DNA of 64,000 nt from Zygnema cylindricum (lineage: Eukaryota; Streptophyta; Zygnematophyceae; Zygnematales; Zygnemataceae). A program made the translations under genes and the position numbers. The notes beneath the pieces are model-generated. The model did no database searches and was not told the DNA's origin. It was given only the letters and a program-made list of their open reading frames with translations. Shown here one piece after another: positions 37,900-50,916 of the stretch. Location: assembly GCA_037447655.1 (NCBI GenBank), contig JBBHKE010002126.1, positions 41,422-105,421 of the forward strand. Reading direction: 5' to 3'. How positions within the stretch are numbered: the first letter of the stretch is position 1; every line of letters starts with the position of its first letter.

Positions 37900-38459
37900 C
37901 CAGAATAGGAGCTTGAGGAGCTTTTTCTTAATCCAAAAACACTGAAAAGCATGTCGACATTCCACTGAGACAAAAGTGTGCTTTCGGAGGTAAGAAGGAT
38001 CCACCCGAGGATGGGTGGATCATAGAATCAGGGGCTTCAATGCATATGTGCAAAGATAAGCGGTGGTTCACTAAACTGAGAAAGATCCCAACAGTTGAGA
38101 TAGAGTACGGAGATGGTAGAGTAGAAACCACAAGTCTTGTTGAAACTTTTGACTTGAAGGTTCTAGTTGATGGAAAGGCCTCAATTCTATCACTCTCAGA
38201 CGTTCTTTACATTCCACAGCTTAGCAAGAACCTAGTCTTAACTGCTGTCCTAGATGAAAAGGAGTTTGAAACAGGAACTAGGAAAGGAATCTTCACAGTA
38301 AGCTTTGATAATGAGGTTTATTTCATAGCTCACAAGGGCAGTCAAGGAATGTTCAGAATTGTTCTTTGCAATGAAAAGAGTGTTCTCTACTCCTGTGCAA
38401 ATGAGATGATGCTTTGGCATAAAAGGTTGGGGCATGTGCATCTAGATAGATTAAAGTAA
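37900..38459 (+). pseudogene. pol: Protease and pre-integrase segment, element 2
   Basis: Downstream of gag the frame open from about 37980 reads GWIIESGAS where copia proteases have D-S/T-G. The catalytic Asp is Glu (GAA, 38025-38027). The rest of the protease follows (FTKLRKIP, LSDVLYIPQLSKNLV), then the GAG-pre-integrase zinc region (LWHKRLGHVH). The frame stops at TAA 38457-38459, but the same frame resumes at the next codon with integrase sequence, so the stop is a point lesion. The ATG at 38040 is an internal Met, not a start. Confidence 0.8.
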
Positions 38460-39230
38460 ATGAAGAAAAAGGGAATAGTGGAGGGTATTACTTTTGAGGA
38501 TGATGAGACCTTTGATGATTGTAGTGGATGTGCCCAAGGGAAGATTCATAAACTTCCATTTCCAAAGGCAACCACACTTAGGAGAGAAAAAGTATTAGAT
38601 CTAGTTCACACCGATGTTTGGGGACCTGCTATGTATGCTTCACATGGGGGGAAGAGATGGATGTTAACCATCACAGATGATTGGTCTAGATACACGAAGG
38701 TATACTTTTTCAGACATAAGTCAGAGGTATTAAGATGTTTCAAAGAGTATAAAGTATGGAGTGAAAAATTACATGAAACCTCAATAAAAGAGATAAGAAG
38801 TGATAATGGGAAAGAATACACCTCAAGGGAATTTGAATAATATCTTAAAGAAGAAGGAATTCATCATGAGAAAAATGTTCCCTATAATCTGGAGCAAAAT
38901 GGAGAAGCAGAAAGAGTGAATAGAACTTTAGGAGATATGTCTAGAAGTATGTTAACTGATAAGAGGATAGGGTTGCAATTTTGGGCGGAGTCTATGAACT
39001 ATGCTAATTTCATAAAAAATAGAGTCATAACTTCAGCAAATAAAAAAGAAACTCCGTATGAGAGGTGGAAAGGAAGAAAGCCTGATTTGTCTAGTTTGAG
39101 AGTGTTCGGAAGTCAAGTCTAAAGTTTGGATTCCGATAAGACTAAATGGAAGTTAGAGCGGAGAGGGAAGCCAGGATATCTTGTAGGATATGATGAGAGC
39201 ACAAAAGGATACCGAGTGTATGACTAGAAA
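38460..39230 (+). pseudogene. pol: Integrase segment, element 2
   Basis: Continues the protease frame. It has the second half of the zinc domain (CSGCAQGKIHKLPF) and the full D,D35E triad: Asp in HTDVWGP (38613-38615), Asp in RSDNGKEY (38802-38804) and Glu in GEAERVNRT (38910-38912), with 35 residues between the last two. In-frame stops interrupt at 38838-38840 (between the second Asp and the Glu), 39120-39122 and near 39224. So the catalytic residues survive here, unlike element 1, but no intact protein can be made. The copia integrase C-terminal GYDESTKGYRVYD segment closes the region. Confidence 0.85.
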
Positions 39231-39233
39231 AAG

Positions 39234-39327
39234 AGAGATATAATTTTAGTAAAACATATAGTGGTGATAAATGAAGAGAAAGAGATATAATTTTAGTAAA
39301 ACATATAGTGGTGATAAATGAAGAGAA
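39234..39327 (+). repeat. 47-bp tandem duplication inside pol, element 2
   Basis: The segment starting AGAGATATAATTTTAG at 39234 is repeated exactly from 39281, with a displacement of 47 bp. Because 47 is not a multiple of three it shifts the frame between integrase and RT. The copies are identical, so the duplication arose after most other damage to the element or is simply young. Confidence 0.9.
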
Positions 39328-40496
39328 GTCCATTGATCCATTCAAATATAATAAGGAAGTCAAAATCAGATTTGAAACAGATCAGTTTTCTGACTTTGAT
39401 TTTGAAAATGAAGAGAAGGAAGAGGGAGAAAAAAAAAATTTGCAGATCTACCAAAGGAGAAGGAGGAAAGGACAACATCCGAGGCAACGCCACAAATTGA
39501 AGTGGAAACCGATGAGCAACTTGATGAGACACCGAAATTGGAAGATAGGAGAGCTGAAAATCTCCCTAAACGAAACCCAAGGATGCCTTCCATACCGGCG
39601 TCCGATTTTTGAATGGGGAAGAAGAAGTAGTAAACGACTTCAAGAAAGACAAGTAAATAACCAACTCACAAAGATGTCTCACCCAGATGAACCTCAAACA
39701 TACTTAGAGGCCATAAACACTCCAGAAAGTAGCCGGTGGATCTCTGCTATAAATGAAGAAATGGCCTCCATCATGGAAGCCAATACATGGGAGTTGGTAG
39801 ATTGTCCACCAGACCGAAAACCGATCGGATGTAAGTGGGTTTTTAAACTTAAATTAAACCCGGATAATACCATTGAAAGGTACAAAGAGGTTAGTTGCAA
39901 AGTGGTATACTCAAAAAAAGGGGATAGACTACGAAGAAACCTTTGCACCTGTAGTCAGATTTCCTTCTGTTAGAATCCTTTTAAGTTTAGCCGCAGCAGA
40001 GGATATGGAAATACACAAGATGGATATTAATACAGCTTTTTTGCACGGAGAGTTGGAAGAAGAAATTTACATGAGGCAACCGAAAGGATTCGTAGAAAGT
40101 GGGGAAGAAAGCAAGGTTTGCAAATTGATAAAATCACTCTATGGGCTTAAACAAGCCGCGCGACAATGGAATATAAAACTGGAAGATTTTTTGACCAGTT
40201 TGGGGTGTATCAGAATTAGTTCAGATCACTCCATATATTTATTTGAGGATGAGAATGGAGTGATATTTATTGCTATTTATGTGGGTGATTTGGTGGTCTT
40301 AAGCAAGTCCTTAGATAAGATTAACAAACTAAAACGGGATCTTAGAAGCCGTTTTGATATGAAAGATCTTGGTGAAGCGAAGTACATTTTGGGAATTCAA
40401 ATGGAGAGAGATAGAGGGAATAGGATTATAAGACTCACACAGAAAGAAGCAATCGGTAATATGCTAGAAAAATTTCAGATGGAAAAAGCAAATTGA
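39308..40496 (+). pseudogene. pol: Reverse transcriptase segment, element 2 (YVGD)
   Basis: An acidic and basic linker (39308-39660) leads to the RT N-terminus (TYLEAINTPESSRWISAINE, GCKWVFKLKLN). Around 39885-39900 the frame changes to the one open over 39873-40496, carrying GIDYEETFAPVV, KMDINTAFLHGELEEEIYM and SLYGLKQAARQW. The polymerase box reads YVGD at 40278-40289: the first of the two catalytic Asp is Gly (GGT 40284-40286), which abolishes polymerisation in this enzyme family. The frame ends in TGA 40494-40496, with the same frame continuing beyond. The ATG at 39308 lies inside the 47-bp duplication and is not a genuine start. Confidence 0.86.
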
Positions 40497-41271
40497 TGTA
40501 CTACTCCCATGGATTTGAAGAAAGTGTTTGAGGGGAGTGAAGAGAGAGGAATATTGACTTTTAATGATGAGATGGATGGGATAGAAAGAAAATTTATGGA
40601 AAATATCCCTTATCGGCAGATTGTAGGCAGCTTAATCTATTTTATAAACTGTACCCGTCCGGATATAGACGCAGCTGTAGGTGTCTTTAGTAGAAGTCTA
40701 AATGAACCAAGAAAGAGAGATTGGGAGGCTGCCAAAAGGGTGATGAGGTATCTGGTGGGGACAATGGAATTGTGGTTGCATTTGGGAGGGGAGCACATGG
40801 ACTTCACCACCTGGAGTGATGCCAGTTATGGAGATGTGCCTTTAAGGCGGTGTACGACTAGATATGTGTTGCAAATTGGATCCGGTGCATGTTGTTGGAG
40901 TAGCAAACAACAAAAAGTAGTTGCTCAGTCCACTATGGAGGCTGAATACATGGCTTCCTGTGCTGGAACCAAAGAATTAATGTGGGTTAAATCTCTCCTT
41001 GAAGACTTGGGTTCATGAAGTCTGGAACTCAAAATGTTTTTTGTGATAATCAAGCTGCCATCTCTATTGCAGATAATCCGAAACATCACTTCAAAGCTAA
41101 GCATATGGATATTAGACTAAGCTTTGTCAGAGAGAAGGTAGAAAATAAAATTATTAAACTGGTTCATAAAATTGATAGAGAATGATTGCAGACATGATGA
41201 CAAAAGCAGTGCCTTCCCCTAAATTGATTTATTGCAGAGAAAACTGTGGATTAAAATTGAAAAGTGACTAG
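40497..41271 (+). pseudogene. pol: RT connection and RNase H segment, element 2
   Basis: After the TGA the frame continues with IPYRQIVGSLIYF, CTRPDIDAAVG and AAKRVMRYL, then RNase H with WSDASYGD, TRYVLQIGSGACCW and TMEAEYMA. It hits TGA at 41016-41018. The remainder (FCDNQAAISIADNP, HFKAKHMDIRLSFVRE) is in another frame, and a second shift near 41180 precedes MIADMMTK, with the terminal TAG at 41269-41271, 13 bases before the 3' LTR. This copy keeps a stretch of about eight residues before DASYGD that element 1 lost. Confidence 0.83.
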
Positions 41272-41276
41272 GAATT

Positions 41277-41284
41277 AAGGGGAG
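41277..41284 (+). other. Polypurine tract, element 2
   Basis: AAGGGGAG directly abuts the TGTTG start of the 3' LTR, the same arrangement as in element 1. Confidence 0.88.
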
Positions 41285-42172
41285 TGTTGAAAAGAGGTAA
41301 TTAATAGTTCACTTCCCTATTTTAGTTTTGTTTTAAAGAAAGAGAGTGAGGATCAAAGGCGCGCCATGGCTGCCGCCATATTTAGAAAGTGGCAGTTTTT
41401 GCAGTTAAGGGTATTTTGGCTAAAATGATGCCTAGGTCTAGATCTGAACTTGAGACCTCTAGATTCTTAATAGCCTAACGCCTTAACCATTAAGGCGTTA
41501 TGAAATGATCCACAATGGGTTTCATAAATATATAAATACTAACGAAACAGCTAATTAACAGCAGACTAACCAAAAGGAGCAATTTCTGCATGTACGCGAA
41601 TCTGAACCGTGTAAAATATGTTTTGATCGGACGGCCGGCATTATAGCCGCCACGCGAAGTGAGCTTTTTGGCGGCATACGGATATAGCGTCACGCGGTGC
41701 CACGTGGCGCCACATTATTTGATACCGGAGAAGATGGGAGGAGGAACCATGGCTTCCGATATGACAGGTCTCACCTTGTAGACCTTGTTGTACAATGGTT
41801 GTACAATAAGTACATCGCCCATTGTACCTTCTTGTACTTTATAGTGTTCCTATTGGACTAGGGTTTAATAGTAGGTAGTCGTGAGTAGGCAGACCGAGAC
41901 TTAGTAATATTTAGGTACCTCTCTCTCTAAGAGAGCTTGTAACTATAAAGGTCATCTTTGACCAGCCATAACTTACTGCTCGGGTGAGCAAATTCAGTGA
42001 TTCTTTTTGCGTTTGACTCAGGGGAGTCTTGTCCTCACAAGGGTGAGAGTGGTCAGATATTTGTGTGCCTGGGCGGCGCTTATTCAGCGGGAAAGTAGAA
42101 GGGAAAAATATTATCCTAGAGGCTTTACATAGGCTGCTCATTTTGTGGGTCAATGGAGGCCACAGAATTTCA
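41285..42172 (+). repeat. 3' LTR of copia element 2
   Basis: 888 bp, TGTTG to TTTCA, the partner of 35921-36811. It keeps the 25-bp palindrome (41476-41500), G-box (41699-41708), inverted repeat (41790-41798 and 41819-41827) and TATA box (41944-41950). The ATG at 42153 opens a frame without the stop seen in the 5' copy, showing that the LTR-borne gag start was once open. Many differences from the 5' LTR are C/T or G/A transitions. Confidence 0.94.
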
Positions 42173-42177
42173 TACCT
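42173..42177 (+). repeat. Target-site duplication TACCT, right copy
   Basis: Matches 35916-35920, with the satellite continuing in phase. Confidence 0.93.
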
Positions 42178-45081
42178 AAATTACAAAAACAGTTAGGGAT
42201 AACAAGATTGTTACCTAAATTACACAAACAGTTAGCAATAACAAGAATTGTTATCTAAATTTCACAAACAGTTAGCGATAACAACAATTGTTACCTAAAT
42301 TACACAAATTGTTAACGATAACTAGAATTCTTACCTAACTTAGACAAAGAGTTATCGATAACAAAAATTGTTAACTAAATTACACAAACTGTTAGGGATA
42401 ACAAGAAATGTTACCTAAATTACAAAAACAGTTAGCGATAACAAGAATTGTTACCTAAATTACAAAAACAGTTTGCGATAACAAGAATTGTTGCCTAAAT
42501 TACACAAACAGTTAGTGATAACAAAAATTGTTACCTAAATTACACCAATTGTTAGTGATAACAAGAATTGTTACCTATTTAACACAAACAGTTAGCGATA
42601 ACAAGAATTTTTACCTAAATTACACAAATTGTTAGCAATAACAACAATATTTACCTAAATTACAAAATCAGTTGGCGATAACAAGAATTGTTACTTAAAT
42701 TACAGAAACAGTTAGCGATAAGAAGAATTGTTTTCTAAATTACACAAACAGTTTGCGATACCAAGAATTCTTACCTAAATTACACAAAATGTTTCGATAA
42801 CAAGAATTGTGACCTAAATTACAAAAACAGTTAGCAATAACAAGAATTCTTACCTAAATTTCACAAACTCTTAGCAATAACAAGAATTGTAACCTAAATT
42901 GCAAAAACAGTTAGCGATAACAAGAATTGTCGCCTAAATTCCACAAACAGTTAGCGATAACAAGAATTGTTACCTTAATTACACAAATTGTTAGCGATAA
43001 CAAGAATTGTTACCTAAATTACAAAAATTGTTAGGGATAACATTAATTGTTACCTAAATTACACAAACAGTTAGCGATAACAAGAATTATTACCTAAATT
43101 ACACAAATTGTTAGCACTAATAAGAATTGTTACCTAAATTACGCAAACAGTTAGCGATAACAAGAATTGTTACCTAAATTACACAAATTGTTAGTGATAA
43201 CATTAATTGTTACCTACATTAGACAAAGAGTTAGCAATAACAAGAATTGTTACCTAAATTACACAAACAGTTAGCTATAACAAGAATTGTTACGTAAATT
43301 ACACAAACAGTTAGCGATAACAAGAATTGTTACCTAAATTACACAAACTAATAGCGATAACAAGAATTGTTACCTAAATTACAAAAACAGTTAACGTTAA
43401 CAAAATTTGTTACCTAAATTACACAAACAGTTAGCGATAAAAAGAGTTGTTACCTAAATTTCACAAATTGTTAACGATAACAAGAATTTATTACCTAAAT
43501 TACACAAACTGTTAGCGATAACAAGAATTGTAACCTAAATTAAACAAATTGTTAGCACTAACAAGAATTTTGACCTAAATTATACAAATGGTTAGCGATA
43601 ACAAGAATTGTTACATAAATTACAAAAACAAATAGCGATAACAATAATTGTTACCTAAATTACACAAACAATTAACGATAACACAATTTGTCACCTAAAT
43701 TACACAAACTGTTAGCAATAACAAGATTTGTAACCTAAATTACACAAATTGTTAGCATTTACAAGAATTGTTACCTAAATTACACAAACTGTTAGCGATA
43801 ACAAGAATTGTTACCTTAATTACAAAAACAATTAGCGATAACAAGAATTGTTACCTAAATTACACAAACAGTTAGCAATAACAAGAATTGTTCCCTAAAT
43901 TACACAAATTGTTAGCGATAACAACAATTGTTACCTAAATTAGACAAAGAGTTAGAGATAACAAAAATTGTTATCTAAATTACAAAAACTGTTAGCGATA
44001 ACAAGAATTGTTACCTAAATTACACAAAATGTTAGTAATAACAAGAATTGTTACCTAAATTACACAAACTATTAGCGATAACAAGAATTGTTACCTAAAT
44101 TACAAAAATAGTTAGCGATAACAAGTATTGTTACCTAAATTACACAAACAATTAGCGATAATAAGAATTGTAACCCAAATTAATTAAATTGTTAGCATTA
44201 ACAAGAATTTTATATTTATTACACAAACTTTTAGCGATAACTGAATCGTTACCTAAATTACACAAACAGTTAGCGATAACAACAATTGTTACCTAAATTA
44301 CATAAACAGTTAGTGATAACAAGAACTCTTACCTAAATTACACAAACAGTTAGCGATAATAAGAACTGTTACCTAAATTACACAAATAGTTAGCGATAAC
44401 AAGAATTGTTACCTAAATTACACAAACAGTTTGCGATAACAAGAATTGTTACCTAAATTACACAAACTGTAAGCGATTATAAAAATTCTAACCTAAATTA
44501 CACAAATTGTTAGAGATAACAAGAATTGTTACCTAAATTACATAACAGTTTGCGATAACAAGAATTCTTACCTAAATTACACAAATTGTTATCAATAACA
44601 AGAATTGTAACCTAAATTACACACACAGTTAGCGATAACAAGAATTGTTACCTAAATTACACAAACAGTTAGCGATAACAAGAATTGTAACCTAAATTAC
44701 ACAAAAAGTTAGCGATAACAAGAATTGTTACCTAAATTACACAAACAGTTAGCGATAACAATAATTGTTACCTAAATTACACAAACAGTTAGCGATAAGA
44801 ATTGTTACCTAAATTACACAAACAGTTAGCGATAACAAGAATTGTTACTTAAATTACACAAACTCTTAGCGATAACAGGAATTTTTACCTAAATTACAAA
44901 AACAGTTAGCGATAACAAGAATTGTGACCTAAATTACAAAAATAGTTAGCGATAACTAGAATTGTTACCTAAATTACACAAACTCTTAGCGATAACAGGA
45001 ATTTTTACCTAAATTACAAAAAAAGTTAGCGATAACAAGAATTGTGACCTAAATTACAGAAACAGTTAGCTACAAAAACAA

Positions 45082-46990
45082 TTAGTGATAACAAGAATTG
45101 TTACCTTAATTACAAAAACAATTAGCCTTAACAATAATTGTTACCTAAATTACAGAAACAGTTAGCGATAACAAGAATTGTAACCTAAATTACACAAACA
45201 GTTAGCGATAACAAGAATTATTACCTAAATGACACACCCAGTTAGCAATAACAAGAATTCTTACCTAAATTACACAAACTGTTAGCGATAAGAGGAATTG
45301 TTACCTAAATTACACAAATTGTTTGCACTTACAAGAATTGTTACCTATATTTCACAAACTGCTAGCGATAACAAGAATTGTTACGTAAATTACACAAACT
45401 ATTAATAATAACAAGAATTGCTACCTAAATTACACAAACTATTAGCGATAACAAGAATTGTTACCTAAATTACAAAAAAGTTAGGGATCACAAAAATTGT
45501 TACCTAAATTACACAAACAGTGTGTGATAACAAGATTTGTTACCTAAATTACACAAACTGTTAGCGATAATAAGAATTGTTACCTAAATTACACAAACAG
45601 TTAGAGATAACAAGAATTCTTATCTAAATTATACCAATTGTTAGCGATAACAAAAATTGTAACCTAAATTACACAAACAGTGAGAGATAACAAGAATTGT
45701 TACCTAAATTACACAAACAGTGTGTGATAACAAGATTTGTTACCTAAATTACACAAACTGTTAGCGATAACAAGAATTATTACCTAAATTACACAAACAG
45801 TTAGCGATAACAAAAATTGTTACGTAAATTACACAAACAGTTAGCGATAACAAGAATTCTTACCTAAATTACACAAATTGTTAGCGATAACAAGAATTGT
45901 AACCTAAATTACACACACAGTTAGCAATAACAAGAATTGTTACCTAAATTACACAAACATTTAGCGATAACAAGAATTATTACCTAAATTTTAAAAACAG
46001 TTAGCAATAACAAGAATTGTTACCTAAATTACAAAAACAGTTAGCCATAACAATAATTGTTACCTAAATTACACAAACAGTTAGCGATAACAAGAATTGT
46101 TACCTAAATTACACAAACAGTTAGCGATAACAAGAATTGTTACCTAAATTACACAAACTGTTAGCGATAACACGAATTGTTACCTAAATTACACAAACAG
46201 TTAGCGATAACAAGAATTGTTACCTAAATTTCACAAATTGTCAGCGATAACAAGAATTGTGACCTAAATTACACAAACAGTTAGAAATAACAAGAATTGT
46301 TACCTAAATTACACAAATTGTTATTATTAACAAGAAATTTTACCTAAATTACACAAATAGTTAGCGATAACAAGAATTGTTACCTAAATTACAGAAATTG
46401 TTAGCGATACCAGAAATTGTTACCTAAATTACAAAAACAGTTAGCGATAACAAGAATTGATACCTAAATTACACAAACAGTTAGGGATAACAATAATTGT
46501 TACCTAAATTACAAAAACAATTAGTGATAACAAGAATTGTTACCTTAATTACAAAAACAATTAGCCTTAACAATAATTGTTACCTAAATTACAGAAACAG
46601 TTAGCGATAACAAGAATTGTAACCTAAATTACACAAACAGTTAGCGATAACAAGAATTATTACCTAAATGACACACCCAGTTAGCAATAACAAGAATTCT
46701 TACCTAAATTACACAAACTGTTAGCGATAAGAGGAATTGTTACCTAAATTACACAAATTGTTTGCACTTACAAGAATTGTTACCTATATTTCACAAACTG
46801 CTAGCGATAACAAGAATTGTTACGTAAATTACACAAACTATTAATAATAACAAGAATTGCTACCTAAATTACACAAACTATTAGCGATAACAAGAATTGT
46901 TACCTAAATTACAAAAAAGTTAGGGATCACAAGAATTGTTACCTAAATTACACAAATAGTGTGTGATAACAAGATTTGTAACCTAAATTA
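45082..46990 (+). repeat. Higher-order duplication, 1,439-bp displacement
   Basis: About 460 bp from 45082 (TTAGTGATAAC, then CAATTAGCCTTAAC, AATGACACACCCAG, TTTGCACTTAC, TTAATAATAAC and TTAGGGATCAC) recurs from 46521 with very few changes. A third, more diverged copy in the same order lies at about 49480-49940, with CACAAACAG-type units at places where the first two have CACACCCAG. The three copies allow the order of change to be inferred. Confidence 0.88.
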
Positions 46991-47349
46991 CACAAACTGT
47001 TAACTATAACAAGAATTGTTACCTAAATTACAAAAACAGTTAGAAATAACAAGAATTCTTATCTAAATTATACCAATTGTTAGCGATAACAAAAATTGTA
47101 ACCTAAATTACACAAACTGTTAGCGATAACAAGAATTATTACCTAAATTACACAAACAGTTAGCGATAACAAAAATTGTTTCCTAAATTACACAAACAAT
47201 TTGCGATAACAAGAAGTGTTACCTAAATTACACAAACAATTAGCGATAACAAGAATTGTTTCCTAAATTACACAAACTGTTAACGATAACAAGAATTGTT
47301 ACCTAAATTACAAAAACAGTTAGCGATACAAGAATTGTTACCTAAATTA

Positions 47350-49300
47350 CACAAATTGTTATTATTAACAAGAAATTTTACCTAAATTACACAAATAGTT
47401 AGCGATAACAAGAATTGTTACCTAAATTACAGAAATTGTTAGCGATAACAGAAATTGTTACCTAAATTACAAAAACAGTTAGCGATAACAAGAATTGTTA
47501 CCTAAATTACACAAACTGTTAGCGATAAAAAGAATTGTTACCTAAATTACAAAAACAGTTAGCGATAACAAGAATTGTTACCTAAATTACACAAATTGTT
47601 AGCGATAACAATAATTGTTACCTAAATTACAAAAATTGTTAGCGATAAAAATAATTGTTACCTAAATTACAAAAAAAATTAGCGATAACAAGAATTGTTA
47701 CCTAAATTACACAAATTGTTAGCACTAACGACAATTGTTACCTATATTACACAAACTGTTAAGGATAACAAGAATTAGTACCTAAATTACACAAACTGTT
47801 AGTGATAACAAGAATTGTTACCTAAATTACAAAAATTGTTAGCGATAACAAGATATGTTACCTATATTACACAAACAGTTAACGATAACACAAATTGTTA
47901 CCTAAATTACACAAACTGTTAGCGATAATAAGAATTGTAACCTAAATTACACAACCTGTTAGCATTAACAAAAATTTTACCTAAATTACACAAACTATTA
48001 GCGATAACAATAATTGTAACCTAAATTACACAAACAGTTAGTGATAATAAGAATTGTTACCTAAATTACACAAACAGTTAGCGATAACAAGAATTGTTAC
48101 CTAAATTACACAAACTATTAGCGATACTAAGAATTGTAACCTAAATTATACAAACTGTTAGCGATAACAAGAATTGTTAAGTAAATTTCAAAAACAGTTA
48201 GCGATAACCAGAATTCTGTTACCTAAATTACACAAAGAGTTAGCGATAACAAGAATTGTTACCTAAATTTCACAAATTGTTTGCGATAACAAGAATTGTG
48301 ACCTAAATTACACAAACAGTTAGCGATAACAAGAATTGTTACCTAAATTACACAAATTGTTATTATTAACAAGAATTGTTACCTAAATTACACAAACAGT
48401 TAGCGATAACAAGAATTGTTACCTAAATTACACAAATTGTTATTATTAACAAGAAATTTTACCTAAATTACACAAACAGTTAGCGATAACAAGAATTGTT
48501 ACCTAAATTACACAAATTGTTAGCGATAACAGGAATTGTTACCTAAATTACAAAAACAGTTAGCGATAACAAGAATTGTTACCTAAATTACACAAACTGT
48601 TAGCGATAACAAGAATTGTTACCTAAATTACAAAAACAGTTAGCGATAACAAGAATTGTTACCTAAATTACACAAATTGTTAGCGATAACAATAATTGTT
48701 ACCTAAATTACAAAAACTGTTAGCGATAAAAAGAATTGTTACCTAAATTACAAAAAAAATTAGCGATAACAAGAATTGTTACCTAAATTACACAAATTGT
48801 TAGCACTAACGACAATTGTTACCTAAATTACACAAACTGTTAGCGATAACAAGAATTAGTACCTAAATTACACAAACTGTTAGTGATAACAAGAATTGTT
48901 ACCTAAATTACAAAAATTGTTAGCGATAACAAGATATGTTACCTAAATTACACAAACAGTTAACGATAACACAAATTGTTACCTAAATTACACAAACTGT
49001 TAGCGATAATAAGAATTGTAACCTAAATTACACAACCTGTTAGCATTAACAAATTTTTTACCTAAATTACACAAACTATTAGCGATAACAATAATTGTAA
49101 CCTAAATTACACAAACAGTTAGTGATAACAAGAATTGTTACCTAAATTACACAAACAGTTAGCGATAACAAGAATTGTTACCTAAATTACACAAACTATT
49201 AGCGATACTAAGAATTGTAACCTAAATTATACAAACTGTTAGCGATAACAAGAATTGTTAAGTAAATTTCAAAAACAGTTAGCGATAACCAGAATTCTGA
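47350..49300 (+). repeat. Higher-order duplication, 1,081-bp displacement
   Basis: The block of about 860 bp from 47350 recurs from about 48431. The marker TATTATTAACAAGAAATTTT starts at 47360 and 48441. Other shared markers include GCACTAACGACAATTG, ACAAGATATG, ACAACCTGTTAGCATT and GATAACCAGAATTCTG. An earlier relative of the first marker lies at 46322. The copies are nearly identical, so this is among the youngest rearrangements in the window. Confidence 0.88.
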
Positions 49301-50916
49301 CTAAATTACACAAAGTGTTAGCGATAACAAAAATTGTAACCTAAATTACACACACAATTAGCTATAACAAGAATTGTTACCTAAATAACACAAACAGTTA
49401 GCGATAACAAGAATTGTTACCTAAATTACACAAATACTTAGGGATAACAATAATTGTTACCTAAATTACAAAAACAGTTAGTGATAACAAGAATTGTTAC
49501 CTTAATTACAAAAACAGTTAGCCTTAACAATAATTGTTACCTAAATTACACAAACAGTTAGCGATAAGAAGAATTGTAACCTAAATTACACAAACAGTTA
49601 GCGATAACAAGAATTATAACCTAAATTACACAACAGTTAGAAATAACAAGAATTGTAACCTAAATTACACAAACTGTTAGCGATAACAAAAATTGTTACC
49701 TAAATTACACAAATTGTTAGCACTTACAAGAATTGTTACCTATATTACACAAACTGTTAGCGATAACAAGAATTGTTACCTAAATTACACAAACTGTTAA
49801 TAATAACAAGAATTGTTACCTAAATTACACAAACTATTAGCGATAACAAGAATTGTTACCTAAATTACAAAAACAGTTAGGGATCACAAGAATTGTTACC
49901 TAAATTACACAAACATTGTGTGATAACAAGATTTGTTACCTAAATTACACAAACTGTTAGCGATAACAAGAATTGTCACCTAAATTACACAAATTGTTAG
50001 CGATAACACGAATTGTTACTTAAATTACAAAAATTGTTAGTGATAACATTAATTGTTACCTAAATTACACAAACAGTTAGCGATAACAAGAATTGTTACC
50101 TAAATATCAAAAACAGTTAGCGATAACAAGAATTATTACCTAAATTACACAAATTGTTAGCACTAATAAGAATTGTAACCTAAATTACGCAAACAGTTAG
50201 CGATAACAAGAATTGTTACCTAATTTACACAAACAGTTAGCCATAACAAGAATTGTTACCTAAATTACACAAATTGTTATTGATAACATTAATTGTTACC
50301 TACATTAGACAAAGAGTTAGGAATAACAAGAATTGTTACCTAAATTACACAAACAGTTAGCTATAACAAGAATTGTTACGTAAATTACACAAATAGTTAG
50401 CGATAACAAGAATTGTTACCTAAATTACAGAAACTGATAGCGATAACAAGGATTGTTACCTAAATTACAAAAACAGTTAACGTTAACAAAATTTGTCACC
50501 TAAATTACACAAACAGTTAGCGATAACAAAAGTTGTTACCTAAATTTCACAAATTGTTAACGATAACAATAATTGTTAGCTAAATTACAAAAATAGTTAG
50601 CGATAACAAGAATTGTTACCTAAATTACACAAACTGTTAGCGATAACAAGAATTGTTACCTAAATTACAAAAACAGTTAGCGATAACAAGAATTGTTACC
50701 TAAATTACACAAACTGTTAGCGATAACAATAATTGTTACCTAAATTACACAAACAGTTAGCGATAACAAAAATTGTTACCTAAATTACACAAACAGTGAG
50801 CAATACAAGAAGTGTTACCTAAATTACACAAACTGTTAGCGATAACAGAAATTGTAACCTAAATTACAAAAATTGTTAGCATTAACAAAAATTGTTACCT
50901 AAATTACAAAAACAGT

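Larger units (their letters stand above)
35921..42172 (+). mobile_element. Copia element 2, full-length, heavily decayed LTR retrotransposon
   Basis: A complete 6,252-bp insertion with LTRs of 891 and 888 bp, a TACCT target duplication, primer-binding site, purine tract, and gag-protease-integrase-RT-RNase H order. It belongs to the same broad copia group as element 1 (shared GPPS/FDxxxxLYW gag start, ADMMTK near the C-terminus, TGTTG termini), but the LTR sequences are unrelated over most of their length. About 50 LTR differences by eye, plus three lost bases, make it roughly twice as diverged as element 1. The polyprotein has numerous stops and frameshifts, protease Asp to Glu, RT YVDD to YVGD, and a 47-bp internal tandem duplication. 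It is non-functional. Confidence 0.95.
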
